From JBGAJN01 sp044224905 (GTDB lineage Bacteria > Verrucomicrobiota > Verrucomicrobiia > Limisphaerales > JBGAJN01), in NCBI GenBank assembly GCA_044224905.1, contig JBGAJN010000001.1, forward strand, positions 1,054,001 through 1,118,000: a stretch of 64,000 nucleotides of DNA, in the 5' to 3' direction. Numbering within the stretch: the first letter of the stretch is position 1; the number at the start of each line of letters is the position of its first letter. A model generated the notes under the pieces. The model had not been told where the DNA came from and did no database searches. It worked only from the letters and a program-made list of their open reading frames with translations. Below, in pieces: positions 41,199 to 49,390 of this stretch. The translations under genes were made by a program, and so were the position numbers.

Positions 41199-41558
41199 AT
41201 GAACACAAATCCAAGAAACATCGGAAAATCCCTCAAGACATTCGGAATGATCGCCTCATTGGTCGCGCTGCCATTAGTCGTGGGCGTGACCGGCTGCACT
41301 ACCGGCAGTCGCTACGAACAAAGCACGGGCGAGCGAATCGACGACCACGGTACCACCTCTCGCGTCCGCTCCGCCCTGGCTGACGACTCGCAGTACAAGT
41401 ATGGCGGAGTGACGGTCGATACGTTCAAGGGCACCGTTCAATTGAGCGGCTTCGTCAATTCTCGCGACCAGAAAAATCGAGCTGGCGACCTCGCCAGGAC
41501 CGTCGTTGGTGCGCGCGAAGTGGTGAACAACATCACCGTCAAAGAGTCCGCCAACTAA
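41199..41558 (+). CDS. BON-domain lipoprotein
   Basis: A 119-residue protein. Signal and lipobox are at SLVALPLVVGVTGC. The mature part is one BON domain: TSRVRSALADDSQYKYGGVT, then VQLSGFVNSRDQKNRAGDLA and VVGAREVVNNITV. BON domains (OsmY type) bind phospholipid surfaces and are induced by osmotic stress. It ends the unit led by box 11, as a strong hairpin terminator follows. Confidence 0.92.
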   Translation: MNTNPRNIGKSLKTFGMIASLVALPLVVGVTGCTTGSRYEQSTGERIDDHGTTSRVRSALADDSQYKYGGVTVDTFKGTVQLSGFVNSRDQKNRAGDLARTVVGAREVVNNITVKESAN

Positions 41559-41585
41559 ACTGTGAGTTGATTTCGGTTCCTTGCG

Positions 41586-41636
41586 ACTTGGTGGCGCCGT
41601 TATCCGAACCCGGGTTTCCGCCACCAAGTTTCTTTG
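41586..41636 (+). terminator. Hairpin terminator after the BON lipoprotein gene
   Basis: Perfect 11-base stem ACTTGGTGGCG / CGCCACCAAGT around a 22-base loop, followed by TTCTTTGG. The tail is only moderately T-rich. Confidence 0.7.
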
Positions 41637-41803
41637 GTCTTCGCGCTGGGGTTTCCTCGCGGGGACGAGATCGAAGAATTGAACGACCGTGCTATGGCGC
41701 TGTGCTTTAGCGCCGATATCAACCGACGCAAAGCACCGGAATTCCGATCGCTCGGGGAATCGAAATTCAATCGACGACGACTGCTTTTCATCCGCATTCC
41801 GAT

Positions 41804-42964
41804 ATGAACGAGCCCCCGTCAACGACGCCGATCCAAGGCAAGCCCGGCTCAGCCGTCGAACCGGTTCCAGCGGTGGACTCGGCGGGTGTCGACGCGCCAA
41901 TTGTTGCACCGTCAGACGCCCCGGCCACCGAAACCAATCCTATGCAAGTCGCCCTGGTGGTGATGGGGGCGATTGCTTTTCTGTATTTCGCTCGTCCTGT
42001 GGTGATGCCCGTTTTCCTCGCGTGCATCATTGGCATGGCGTTGAAACCGCTGATCCGTTGGCTGGATTCCTGCCGCGTTCCGCCACCGCTTTCTGCAGCG
42101 ATCCTGCTTCTGCTCTTTGTGTCCGCTGTCGTCATTGGTTTCGCTCAACTGGGGCGCCCAGCAGTCGCGTGGATGAATGAAGCGCCCCAACACATGACCG
42201 AAGTGCGCCACCGCGTTTTGAAAATGGTTCCACGGCTGGCCCACCTCGGGGAGATGGCGGCCGCAGTCAATAATTTAGGGGCGACGGACGACGAGCAGAA
42301 CAAGGCCCCCAAAGTGGAATTGAAAGCCAGCCCGGTTCCCGGTGTGTTCATCAACTGGACCGGAAGCTTTCTCGCTGGTTTGGGCGAGACGCTCGTCCTG
42401 TTGTATCTCCTCCTCGCGTCCGGTGATTTGTTTTTGCAGAAACTCGTGCGGGTGATGCCCACGCTGCGTGACAAAAAAAGCGCCGTGGAAATCAGCCGTG
42501 AGATTCAGCAAAACATCTCGAGGTATCTATTCTCCGTCACGTTGATCAACCTCGGCTTGGGCTTGGTGGTCTGCGGTGGACTCTATTTCATGCACGTGCC
42601 CAACGCTCCGATGTGGGGAATGCTCGTGGCCCTGCTGAACTTTGTTCCCTATTTCGGTCCCGTGGTGGGAATCATTTTACTGGCGACCGTCGGATTGCTC
42701 ACGTTCGATTCCTTGTGGCAGGCGATTCTCCCTCCGGCTTGGTACCTCCTCCTGCATCTTCTGGAGGCGAATTTGATTACCCCCGTCTTACTCGGACGCC
42801 GGTTCACGCTGAATCCAGTGGTCATTTTCGTTTCATTGATTTTCTGGACGTGGCTCTGGGGCGTGCCCGGCGCGTTGTTGTCGGTGCCGATTTTGGTTTC
42901 GGTCAAAGTCGTTTGCGATCGAGTTCCCGCGATGTCGCACTTCAGCGAACTCCTTTCCACGTGA
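41804..42964 (+). CDS. AI-2E/PerM-family transporter
   Basis: A 386-residue inner-membrane protein. After a Pro/Ala-rich, soluble N-terminal tail of about 45 residues, the AI-2E family fold is seen: VALVVMGAIAFLYFARPVVM, VFLACIIGMALKPLIRWLD, a soluble middle loop, then INLGLGLVVCGGLYFMHVPN, LNFVPYFGPVVGIILLATVG and NLITPVLLGRRFTLNPVVIF. The motif pair PNAPMWGMLVALLNFVPYFG and LNPVVIFVSLIFW is diagnostic. Members export AI-2-like signals or act as ion antiporters; the substrate here is unknown. It is followed after three bases by the MlaE-type permease. Confidence 0.93.
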   Translation: MNEPPSTTPIQGKPGSAVEPVPAVDSAGVDAPIVAPSDAPATETNPMQVALVVMGAIAFLYFARPVVMPVFLACIIGMALKPLIRWLDSCRVPPPLSAAILLLLFVSAVVIGFAQLGRPAVAWMNEAPQHMTEVRHRVLKMVPRLAHLGEMAAAVNNLGATDDEQNKAPKVELKASPVPGVFINWTGSFLAGLGETLVLLYLLLASGDLFLQKLVRVMPTLRDKKSAVEISREIQQNISRYLFSVTLINLGLGLVVCGGLYFMHVPNAPMWGMLVALLNFVPYFGPVVGIILLATVGLLTFDSLWQAILPPAWYLLLHLLEANLITPVLLGRRFTLNPVVIFVSLIFWTWLWGVPGALLSVPILVSVKVVCDRVPAMSHFSELLST

Positions 42965-42967
42965 TGT

Positions 42968-43819
42968 ATGAATAAACCAACGCCCACGGCCACGCCGACG
43001 GACTCCATGGAACGGCCGAGAAATCTCGGGCGGCTTGTCGGTCGTTTGGGCGGATGGGTTTGGGCGCAATGGGACGAAATGAGGTACGCCGCAGCCGTGA
43101 TTGGAACGGTGCTGTTCGCCAGCCTTCAACCCAAGCATTGGGTCCGCGTCGTTCGGCGCGCGCTGGCGCGGCAAGTGGTGAACATCGGTGTCGAATCGGT
43201 AGGGTTTGTTCTCGCCCTCGCTTTGTTGGTTGGGATCGCCGTCGTGGTGCAACTCGCGTTTTGGACCGGCGAAGTAGGGCAGTCGCAATTGCTGGGACCT
43301 TTGTTGGTGACGGTGATCGCTCGCGAACTCGGTCCCGTGCTGATCAACATCGTGGTGATCGTGCGCAGTGGCAGTGCCATGGCGACAGAGTTGGGCATCA
43401 TGCAAATCGGTGGGAGAATTGATGAACTCGAGACCCAAGGAAACGCGCCGTTCATTCATCTGGTCATGCCGCGTGTGCTGGGCGCCGCGGTGTCGACGTT
43501 TTGCCTGACGATAATTTTCATCCTTGGCGCACTGGCGAGCGGGTTCTTCTTCGGAGCGATTCTTGGGACGAGCAGTTCAGATCTTTCCCTTTTCCTCAAC
43601 AGCGTGGCGAATGCGGTTCATCCCAAGGACGTGGCGAATGTCGCTGCGAAAAGCATCCTCCCTGCGCTGTTCGCCAGCGCGTGTTGTTGCATTGGCGGGC
43701 TAAGTGTCGGCGGATCCCAGATTGAGCAACTGCCTCAGGCCGCGCAACGGGCGCTTGCCCGCTCCATCACGGGACTGTTCGTCATCGCCGCAGTAGTGAC
43801 GCTGTTGACCTATTTTTAA
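42968..43819 (+). CDS. MlaE-family ABC-transporter permease
   Basis: A 283-residue membrane protein of the MlaE/YrbE family, which moves phospholipids or other lipids between membranes with an MCE partner. The amphipathic entry helix, TM segments (VGFVLALALLVGIAVVVQLA, LGPLLVTVIARELGPVLINI) and the family motif REDGPVLTALxxAGR-like region (VVIVRSGSAMATELGIMQIG, then RIDELETQGNAPFIHLVMPR) are present. The coupling motif is divergent (GRIDELETQG). It lies three bases after the transporter gene and 29 bases before MlaD. No MlaF ATPase gene adjoins. Confidence 0.93.
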   Translation: MNKPTPTATPTDSMERPRNLGRLVGRLGGWVWAQWDEMRYAAAVIGTVLFASLQPKHWVRVVRRALARQVVNIGVESVGFVLALALLVGIAVVVQLAFWTGEVGQSQLLGPLLVTVIARELGPVLINIVVIVRSGSAMATELGIMQIGGRIDELETQGNAPFIHLVMPRVLGAAVSTFCLTIIFILGALASGFFFGAILGTSSSDLSLFLNSVANAVHPKDVANVAAKSILPALFASACCCIGGLSVGGSQIEQLPQAAQRALARSITGLFVIAAVVTLLTYF

Positions 43820-43848
43820 TCACCATGAAAACGCCACTTATTTGACTG

Positions 43849-44844
43849 ATGGAACCACGCCTTAAATTTCGACACGTCAACGAACTCACGGGCACATTCG
43901 TGATCGTGGTCATGCTGGCGCTGGTTGTCGCCGTGGTGTGGGCGGGACGCAGTCAACGATGGTTCAAAAGCAATGTCACGCTGCGGATCTCCCTGCCGGA
44001 GGACGGAGCGGCAGGCATTCGTCAGGGATCCGAGGTTTACTTTTTGGGCACACTTGTCGGATCGGTTTCCGACGTCATCGTAGCGACCACGGGCCGCATG
44101 GAAGCCAAGGCAAACATCCGCCGTGACTTTTTCCGTTTCGTGCGGACTGATTCTTCCGCCGTCGTCAAAAAGAAATTCGGCGTGGCAGGCGACTCATTTT
44201 TTGAGATCACCCGCGGCGCAGGCCACCCTCTTCCGGAGGAAAATGCCGCAATCGTTTGCAACGAGCAGTTCCAGAGCGCGCTCGAATCCGCAGTGGAAGA
44301 AATCCGGCGTGAGGCGCTGCTCATGTTGAAGAAAGTAAACAGCGGGCTGGACACGTGGACGAAATTGGGCACCAACCTTGGTGAAACGCAGCAGCATCTC
44401 GATCAATTCACCGTTCGCTTGCAAAACATGGCAGCGAACGTCGAAGCGGGCAAAGGGACCGTGGGTAAGCTGCTCACCGAACCCGCTTTGGCTGACGAGG
44501 CGAAGCGTTTGCTGGCCCGCGCGAACGACGCCATGAACGCATTGCAGGGCGTAGTCACCAATTTGAACGGCGTCGTGAAGAACATTCAGAACGGCACCTC
44601 CCGACTGCCGGAGATCACCGACGCGGTGGCGAACGAAGCCAAAGACCTTCCCGGGCTCGTACAACAAACACAGGCCTCAATGCGGGAAGTGGAACGGTTG
44701 ATCGAAGCCATGCAGCGGCACTGGCTCTTGCGAAAGTATGTGAACAAAACAAACCCACCGCCGTTGCTCCCGCGGGACTTCAACGACCGTTCGGAGAAGG
44801 AGTCAGCGCCGCCGCTGCGATCACCGAGGAATTCAGGGAACTGA
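43849..44844 (+). CDS. MlaD/MCE-domain lipid-transport protein
   Basis: A 331-residue protein anchored by one N-terminal helix (GTFVIVVMLALVVAVVWAG). The MCE domain follows (VTLRISLPEDGAAGIRQGSE, VYFLGTLVGSVSDVIV, KKKFGVAGDSFFEITRGAG; about residues 42-140). The remainder is a long helical region (LGTNLGETQQHLDQFTVRLQ, TVGKLLTEPALADEAKRLLA, LVQQTQASMREVERLIEAMQ) like the tunnel helices of MCE proteins. It is the substrate-binding partner of the MlaE-like permease directly upstream. The ATPase must be supplied from elsewhere. Confidence 0.93.
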   Translation: MEPRLKFRHVNELTGTFVIVVMLALVVAVVWAGRSQRWFKSNVTLRISLPEDGAAGIRQGSEVYFLGTLVGSVSDVIVATTGRMEAKANIRRDFFRFVRTDSSAVVKKKFGVAGDSFFEITRGAGHPLPEENAAIVCNEQFQSALESAVEEIRREALLMLKKVNSGLDTWTKLGTNLGETQQHLDQFTVRLQNMAANVEAGKGTVGKLLTEPALADEAKRLLARANDAMNALQGVVTNLNGVVKNIQNGTSRLPEITDAVANEAKDLPGLVQQTQASMREVERLIEAMQRHWLLRKYVNKTNPPPLLPRDFNDRSEKESAPPLRSPRNSGN

Positions 44845-44891
44845 TGGTTGCGCAGAAAACGCAGTCGGCTGATTTCGAACACCGACTTCAG

Positions 44892-44909
44892 TAGGGTTAC
44901 ACCCCATAG
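44892..44909 (+). promoter_or_regulatory. Stress-block box, site 12 (triple-BON gene unit)
   Basis: Reads TAGGGTTACACCCCATAG, exactly the consensus. It ends 75 bases before the ATG at 44985. It is the right-most copy found in the window. Confidence 0.82.
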
Positions 44910-44984
44910 CTTGGAGTAGGCGCCTCATTCAACGTGTTGAGAGTGATAAAAACCTCAAAAACCAGCATCGAAAGCTCCTGCACT

Positions 44985-45767
44985 ATGAAACTTAAATCCA
45001 ATCGCTCGCTCGCCATTCTCGTGGCGGCCGGCACAATGTTTGTTACCTCCGCGTCGCTCCGCGCTACCGAGACCGACGATCGTATCGAGTCATCCGCGAA
45101 ACAATCGTACGTCTTCAAGACCTACCTTGCGGAAGACTCTATCAAGACCCAATCCAAAAACGGCATGGTCACGTTGACCGGCACTGTTGCCACCGACGCC
45201 CACAAATCGCTCGCGCAAGACACCGTCGAGAGTTTGCCCGGCGTCACCGGCGTGGATAATCGTCTCAAGGTCAAAGGCGAAAATCCCACGGAACATTCGG
45301 ACACTTGGATTGGCATGAAAGTGAAATCCGCGCTCCTTTTCCACCGCAACGTCAGCGCCAGCAAGACGACTGTGAATGTTAAGGACGGAGTCGTCACCTT
45401 GACCGGCGAAGCGTCGAGCATGGCTCAAAAGGAATTGGTTACGGAGTACGCCAAAGACATCGACAACGTCAAAGAAGTGAAGAACCAAATGACCGTTGCC
45501 ACCTCGCCGGCGAAGGAAGAACTGACCATTGGCGACAAGATTGACGACGCGTCGATCACCGCACAGGTCAAAGCCACCTTGCTGTCGCATCGTTCCACCA
45601 GCGCCGTGAAAACCAAGGTCACGACCCAAAACGGCGTCGTCACCGTCAGCGGAATCGCCAAGAACGCCGCGGAGAAAAGCCTCGTTACCAAACTCGTCAC
45701 TGACGTCAACGGAGTCAGCAGCGTGATCAATAACATGACGCTCGCCGTGCCCGTGGTTAAGAACTAA
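44985..45767 (+). CDS. Secreted protein with three BON domains (OsmY-like)
   Basis: A 260-residue exported protein. Signal peptide SNRSLAILVAAGTMFVTSAS is cleaved near LRA. Three BON repeats follow: first around YLAEDSIKTQSKNGMVTLTG, second around VKSALLFHRNVSASKTTVNV, third around VKATLLSHRSTSAVKTKVTT, each with the VTLTG/VTVSG turn and a closing VNNxxxV-type strand. E. coli OsmY has two BON domains and is a periplasmic, osmotically induced chaperone. Three domains suit a similar role. It is directly behind box 12 and followed by two small membrane-protein genes. Confidence 0.95.
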   Translation: MKLKSNRSLAILVAAGTMFVTSASLRATETDDRIESSAKQSYVFKTYLAEDSIKTQSKNGMVTLTGTVATDAHKSLAQDTVESLPGVTGVDNRLKVKGENPTEHSDTWIGMKVKSALLFHRNVSASKTTVNVKDGVVTLTGEASSMAQKELVTEYAKDIDNVKEVKNQMTVATSPAKEELTIGDKIDDASITAQVKATLLSHRSTSAVKTKVTTQNGVVTVSGIAKNAAEKSLVTKLVTDVNGVSSVINNMTLAVPVVKN

Positions 45768-45784
45768 TTCGATCGATCTCTGTG

Positions 45785-45808
45785 GGCCGGTGCGGAAACG
45801 CACCGGCC
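45785..45808 (+). other. Perfect GC-rich hairpin with GAAA loop between BON and lmo0937 genes
   Basis: Stem GGCCGGTGCG / CGCACCGGCC, loop GAAA, 17 bases after the BON stop. No T run follows, so it is more likely an mRNA-stabilising or processing hairpin than a terminator. Confidence 0.7.
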
Positions 45809-45842
45809 TCCGCTGACTCAATCTTACAATCCGGATACTTTT

Positions 45843-45992
45843 ATGTTGTACACTATAGCGGTTTTGCTTCTGGTTTTGTGGCTGCTCGGTTTGGTGAGCA
45901 GTTACACCATGGGCGGATTCATTCACATCCTATTGGTGGTTGCCGTTGTGATGATTCTGGTGAATCTCATCTCCGGTCGTCGCCGCGTGTAG
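45843..45992 (+). CDS. lmo0937-family small membrane protein
   Basis: A 49-residue protein, MLYTIAVLLLVLWLLGLVSS then YTMGGFIHILLVVAVVMILV and NLISGRRRV. The order of a first helix ending WLLGL, the turn YTMGG, the FIHILL helix and a basic tail is the lmo0937 family pattern over its full length. Function is unknown; members are general-stress-induced in Gram-positives (as recalled for Listeria). It follows the triple-BON gene after the GAAA hairpin and is likely in its transcript. Confidence 0.88.
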   Translation: MLYTIAVLLLVLWLLGLVSSYTMGGFIHILLVVAVVMILVNLISGRRRV

Positions 45993-46084
45993 CAATCAGT
46001 TTGGCGAGGGGCTCAAAAGGTGCGGAATATAGCTGATTCATTTTGAGAGTTTGTTCGACCGGAAATCTCCAGGAAACAATTCAC

Positions 46085-46303
46085 ATGAATACAAGAACTA
46101 CAATCGGGGTAATCCTAATTGCCCTTGGTATCGTCGTGCTCGCCTATTCCGGCATCACGTTCAAGACACCCGGTAAGCCCATCGAGTTTTTCGGTATCCA
46201 CATTGCCACCACCGACAGTCACTTCGTACCGCCGGTCGTAGGAGCGATAGCGTTGGTCGGCGGAATTGCACTCCTCGCGATAAAGCAGAATCGCGTCCGA
46301 TGA
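46085..46303 (+). CDS. DUF3185-family small membrane protein
   Basis: A 72-residue protein with two transmembrane helices (GVILIALGIVVLAYSGITF and PPVVGAIALVGGIALLAI) and a short periplasmic loop (KTPGKPIEFFGIHIATTDSH). The pattern iGivLiaxGivxLayxGiT ... PPvvGaiaLvGGiaLL is that of DUF3185. Function unknown. The ATG at 46085 is preceded by AGGAAACAATTCAC, a plausible ribosome-binding site. It is the last clear gene of the stress block. Confidence 0.88.
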   Translation: MNTRTTIGVILIALGIVVLAYSGITFKTPGKPIEFFGIHIATTDSHFVPPVVGAIALVGGIALLAIKQNRVR

Positions 46304-47235
46304 AGGATGCGCGAACGGTTGCAAGTCTACCACTGCCTCTTGTGGGTTGGATATCCGAAGAAGTACCAGTTTTAGTTTCCGGGACGGCTGATTGGTCGCG
46401 GCATTTCGAGGCAGTCGCTCAATTCTGTCAGAAGCGCATGTTGATTGGCGCGTTGGAAAGGGCCATAGCAGTGCAGTGCGATATAAGCGCCTGGTTGTCG
46501 CGGTTGGCATGGCGGCGTTAATACGACGCACCAAGCCGGGGGGGGATGCTGGGTAATAATTGGACGAGTCTCTACCGGCATAGGGATTGCAGTCCGTGCT
46601 GGGGCCTATTTTACGATAGCCATCCGCCCAGAATCTCGGAACGCGTGGAAACGAGGATCGTAGACCTTTCTGAGCGTTGGGAATCTGTCAGAACGCTTTG
46701 GAAGTTGCTGGTGCCTGTGCGGCTTAGGCTTTTTCTTCGGCAATCGCCCGCTCGACAAATTTAGGTTTCAGTAAATCCTTCCACTCGTTCGGAGCAAAAG
46801 GAGCGTCCAGTCTGCGCAATCCGTCTTCGTTCGGCTGGGGACAGATCGTGATGCCTGCGTTGCATGCGGGACGCTTGAAATAAGACCCATATTTTAGGCC
46901 TTCGACAGGCTCGTGCGGTTCGTGACGCGGAGTGTGGCCTTCCTTTCGCGGTACCCAATTGATGGCCGAACTGCGGGACATTCGGCTGGCGCGGTGGAAT
47001 TGAATGCCGTGCTTGGATTTCTCGTCCACTTTTCACTGCCCCTACCAATCGATTCTCACTTGTCCCCGCGCCCATCGCGACGTTCGACAGTTTCTTTGTT
47101 TAGTCCGCCCGCTGGTCGAAGCCGCTTAACTCAGTCCGTGGCTGGCGGAGTTTCGTCTCTGGTGTCGGCGGCCCTACAACTCAATTGAAATCTCGTGCCT
47201 TTCGTCAAGATGCCCGAAGGACGTCGTGAGCGCCC
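46304..47235. other. Gene-poor stretch at the right edge of the stress block
   Basis: About 930 bases between the DUF3185 gene and the end of trpE. Two weak frames exist: 46300-46521 (plus) and 46724-47029 (minus, with WVPRKEGHTPRHEP and GLKYGSYFKRPACNAGITIC). Neither is recognised, and both have unconvincing starts and composition. An eight-G run occurs near 46538-46545. No tRNA, integrase or terminal repeat is seen. It may be decayed DNA. Confidence 0.5.
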
Positions 47236-48762
47236 TTAGCGCGCCTGAAAACTCTCCGCTAAGGCCACAGCTTTCAGCATCGCCTTGGACTTGTTCACCG
47301 TTTCCTGAAACTCCGCTTCGGGCGTGGAGTCGTTCACCCAGCCGCCACCGGCTTGCACGTAGGCTTTGCCGTCTTTGAGCAGCGCCGTGCGGATGGTGAT
47401 GCAGCAATCGAGGTTGCCGTTGAAGGAAAAGTAGCCGACGCAACCGCCGTACGGGCCGCGCGCGGTGCCTTCGAGTTCGGAGATGATTTGCATCGCGCGA
47501 ATTTTCGGAGCGCCGCTCAACGTGCCGGCGGGGAACGTGGCGCGCATGAGATCATACGGCGTGCGCGACGCGGAGAGACGGCCCTCGACCTGCGAGACGA
47601 TGTGCATTACGTGGCTGTAACGCTCGATCGTCATCAGGTCTTTCACCTGCACGCTGCCGTAATCGCACACGCGACCAAGGTCATTTCGGGCGAGATCGAC
47701 GAGCATCACGTGCTCGGCGCGTTCCTTGGGATCGGCGAGCAATTCTTTTTCGAGCGCGAGATCTTCGGCGGTGTCTTTCCCGCGCGGACGCGTGCCGGCG
47801 ATCGGACGGATCTCGATCGTGCGCTCTTCGCAACGCACGTGAATCTCCGGCGACGCGCCGACGAGCGCGAACCCGTCGAGTTCGAGGAGAAACATGTAGG
47901 GCGATGGATTGATGGAACGAGCCGCGCGGTAAACGTCGAGCGGCGGTGCCTTCACGGTCGTGGAAAAACGCTGCGAACCGACGACCTGAATGATGTCGCC
48001 CGCGGTGATGTATTCCTTCGCCTTGAGCACGTTCGCGAGGAACTTTTCCTTCGCGACGTTCGACTCGAACGGCACGGACGGCACTTGTGTCGGCACCGTG
48101 ACAGGCGTGTGGTGCGTGGGTTGTTCGAGCAACGACACGAGGCGATCAATCTCGCTCGTGGCGGATTCGTAGGCTTCCTCGGGCTTGGTCTGGTCGTCGA
48201 GGATGGCGTTGACGAGCACGGTGATCGTCTGTGCGACGCGGTCGAAGATGAGCAGTTCATCCGCGATGAGGAAATACATCACGGGCGTTTTCAAATCATC
48301 CTGCGGAGGACGCGGCACGATGGGTTCGATGTCGTGGATGAATTCGTAGCCGATGAAGCCGACCGCGCCGCCAGTGAACCGCGGCAAGCCCGGCACCGCC
48401 ACTGCCTGGTATCGCTTCATCACGAGTTCGACCACTTCGAGGCCGTCCTTCACGCACTTTCCGCAGTCTTCGTTGGGCTTCGTGGGGATCGCGAATTTTT
48501 CGACCACCTTGCCGCCTTCGATGACTTCGATGCGGTTGGCTGTTTGACGGATGATTGCGCGCGGGTTGCAGCCGACGAAGGAATAGCGTCCGAGGTGTTC
48601 GCCGCCTTCGACGGATTCGAATAGGAACGATTCACCCTGACCGCGGATTTTCTGATACGCCGAGAGCGGCGTTTCAAAGTCCGCGAGCAACTTGCGCGTA
48701 ACGGGGATGAGGTTTCCCTGTTGCGCGAGCTTCAAAAATTCAGGCTGCGTCGGAAAGTGCAT
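47236..48762 (-). CDS. trpE: Anthranilate synthase component I
   Basis: A 508-residue enzyme converting chorismate and ammonia to anthranilate, first step of tryptophan synthesis. The N-terminal regulatory part (FLFESVEGGEHLGRYSFVG) and the chorismate-binding domain are complete: SPYMFLLELDGFALVGASPE, IRPIAGTRPRGKDTAEDLAL, DLARNDLGRVCDYGSVQVKD, SRTPYDLMRATFPAGTLSGA, and YGGCVGYFSFNGNLDCCITI. Length is standard. It lies 15 bases after a membrane-protein gene at the end of a minus-strand run that also contains hisF and hisI. The glutaminase partner TrpG is not in the window. Confidence 0.97.
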   Translation of the reverse strand: MHFPTQPEFLKLAQQGNLIPVTRKLLADFETPLSAYQKIRGQGESFLFESVEGGEHLGRYSFVGCNPRAIIRQTANRIEVIEGGKVVEKFAIPTKPNEDCGKCVKDGLEVVELVMKRYQAVAVPGLPRFTGGAVGFIGYEFIHDIEPIVPRPPQDDLKTPVMYFLIADELLIFDRVAQTITVLVNAILDDQTKPEEAYESATSEIDRLVSLLEQPTHHTPVTVPTQVPSVPFESNVAKEKFLANVLKAKEYITAGDIIQVVGSQRFSTTVKAPPLDVYRAARSINPSPYMFLLELDGFALVGASPEIHVRCEERTIEIRPIAGTRPRGKDTAEDLALEKELLADPKERAEHVMLVDLARNDLGRVCDYGSVQVKDLMTIERYSHVMHIVSQVEGRLSASRTPYDLMRATFPAGTLSGAPKIRAMQIISELEGTARGPYGGCVGYFSFNGNLDCCITIRTALLKDGKAYVQAGGGWVNDSTPEAEFQETVNKSKAMLKAVALAESFQAR

Positions 48763-48777
48763 AAACGGCCCGCGAAT

Positions 48778-49302
48778 CTAACCGCTTCGCCGCCGGATGC
48801 GCCAGACTGAAAGCGTCGAGTAAAACGCCACCGCCACGGCGTAGGCAACCATCCCCATGCCGATCGAAAAGGGAATGAGTTCGTTGTCGGAGAAATACAC
48901 GAGCGCCGCCCCGATCAAGGCCGTGAGCGCGGATTGCGCAAACATGCAGACGAGGTAGATGCCGATGCCGGTGGTCTCGAGCTGGTGCGCGATGAAGCTG
49001 CGGTAGGAGTGTTCGCCGAGGGAGCGCGTCAACCACGCATGGTGAAAATTCCGCGCGGCCACCAAAAGGCTCGTGGTGCAGATCACGATGGAGGTGACCG
49101 CGTAAAAGGCGAACGCGAGGCAAAGCCCGACGTTCACAACCGCGCCCCACTTCCAGCCGAGTTTCTTGGCGATGGGATTGCCTTCGAGCACAAGATTGGG
49201 CGTCGCCACCCACGTACTCAGGAAATCCATCGCGCGGGAAAAAATCATCAACCCGAGGAAGACGAGGTATTCCCGACTGCCGAATGGGAGGAGATCTTCC
49301 AT
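48778..49302 (-). CDS. Hypothetical four-helix membrane protein (DUF5658-like)
   Basis: A 174-residue integral membrane protein. Helices: YLVFLGLMIFSRAMDFLSTW, GAVVNVGLCLAFAFYAVTSI, IGIYLVCMFAQSALTALIGA, and PFSIGMGMVAYAVAVAFYST. The motif MDFLSTWVATPN...EGNPIAKKLG recalls the DxxTT...E.NP pattern of DUF5658-like proteins. No enzyme motif is visible. It is between hisI and trpE and separated from hisI by a palindromic repeat. Confidence 0.75.
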   Translation of the reverse strand: MEDLLPFGSREYLVFLGLMIFSRAMDFLSTWVATPNLVLEGNPIAKKLGWKWGAVVNVGLCLAFAFYAVTSIVICTTSLLVAARNFHHAWLTRSLGEHSYRSFIAHQLETTGIGIYLVCMFAQSALTALIGAALVYFSDNELIPFSIGMGMVAYAVAVAFYSTLSVWRIRRRSG

Positions 49303-49306
49303 GTGT

Positions 49307-49390
49307 TAAAAGTTGAGAGTGTTTTGAGCTGAGAGGAAGAATCGCGCGCTGGCGGCGCTCAACTTTCAACTCCCCAACTCTCAACTCTTT
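49307..49390. repeat. Palindromic GTTGAGAGTT-type intergenic repeat before the membrane-protein gene
   Basis: The stretch carries AAAAGTTGAGAGTGTTTTGA on one side and CAACTCCCCAACTCTCAACT on the other, so the ends (GTTGAGAGT / ACTCTCAAC) can pair into a large hairpin. On the minus strand the right part is a short direct repeat of GAGTTGAGAGTTGGGGAGTT. The right end runs into the last codons of hisI. It looks like a member of a dispersed family; only this copy is seen here. Confidence 0.65.

Noticed and set aside
46300..46521. 73-codon plus-strand frame overlapping the DUF3185 stop
   Set aside because: Overlap with a good gene by four bases is tempting, but the protein has no domain, signal or membrane pattern and no start signal was seen.
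46724..47029. 101-codon minus-strand frame before trpE's end
   Set aside because: Composition is Lys/Arg/His-rich and irregular, with no family recognised and no start signal. Left as unassigned.
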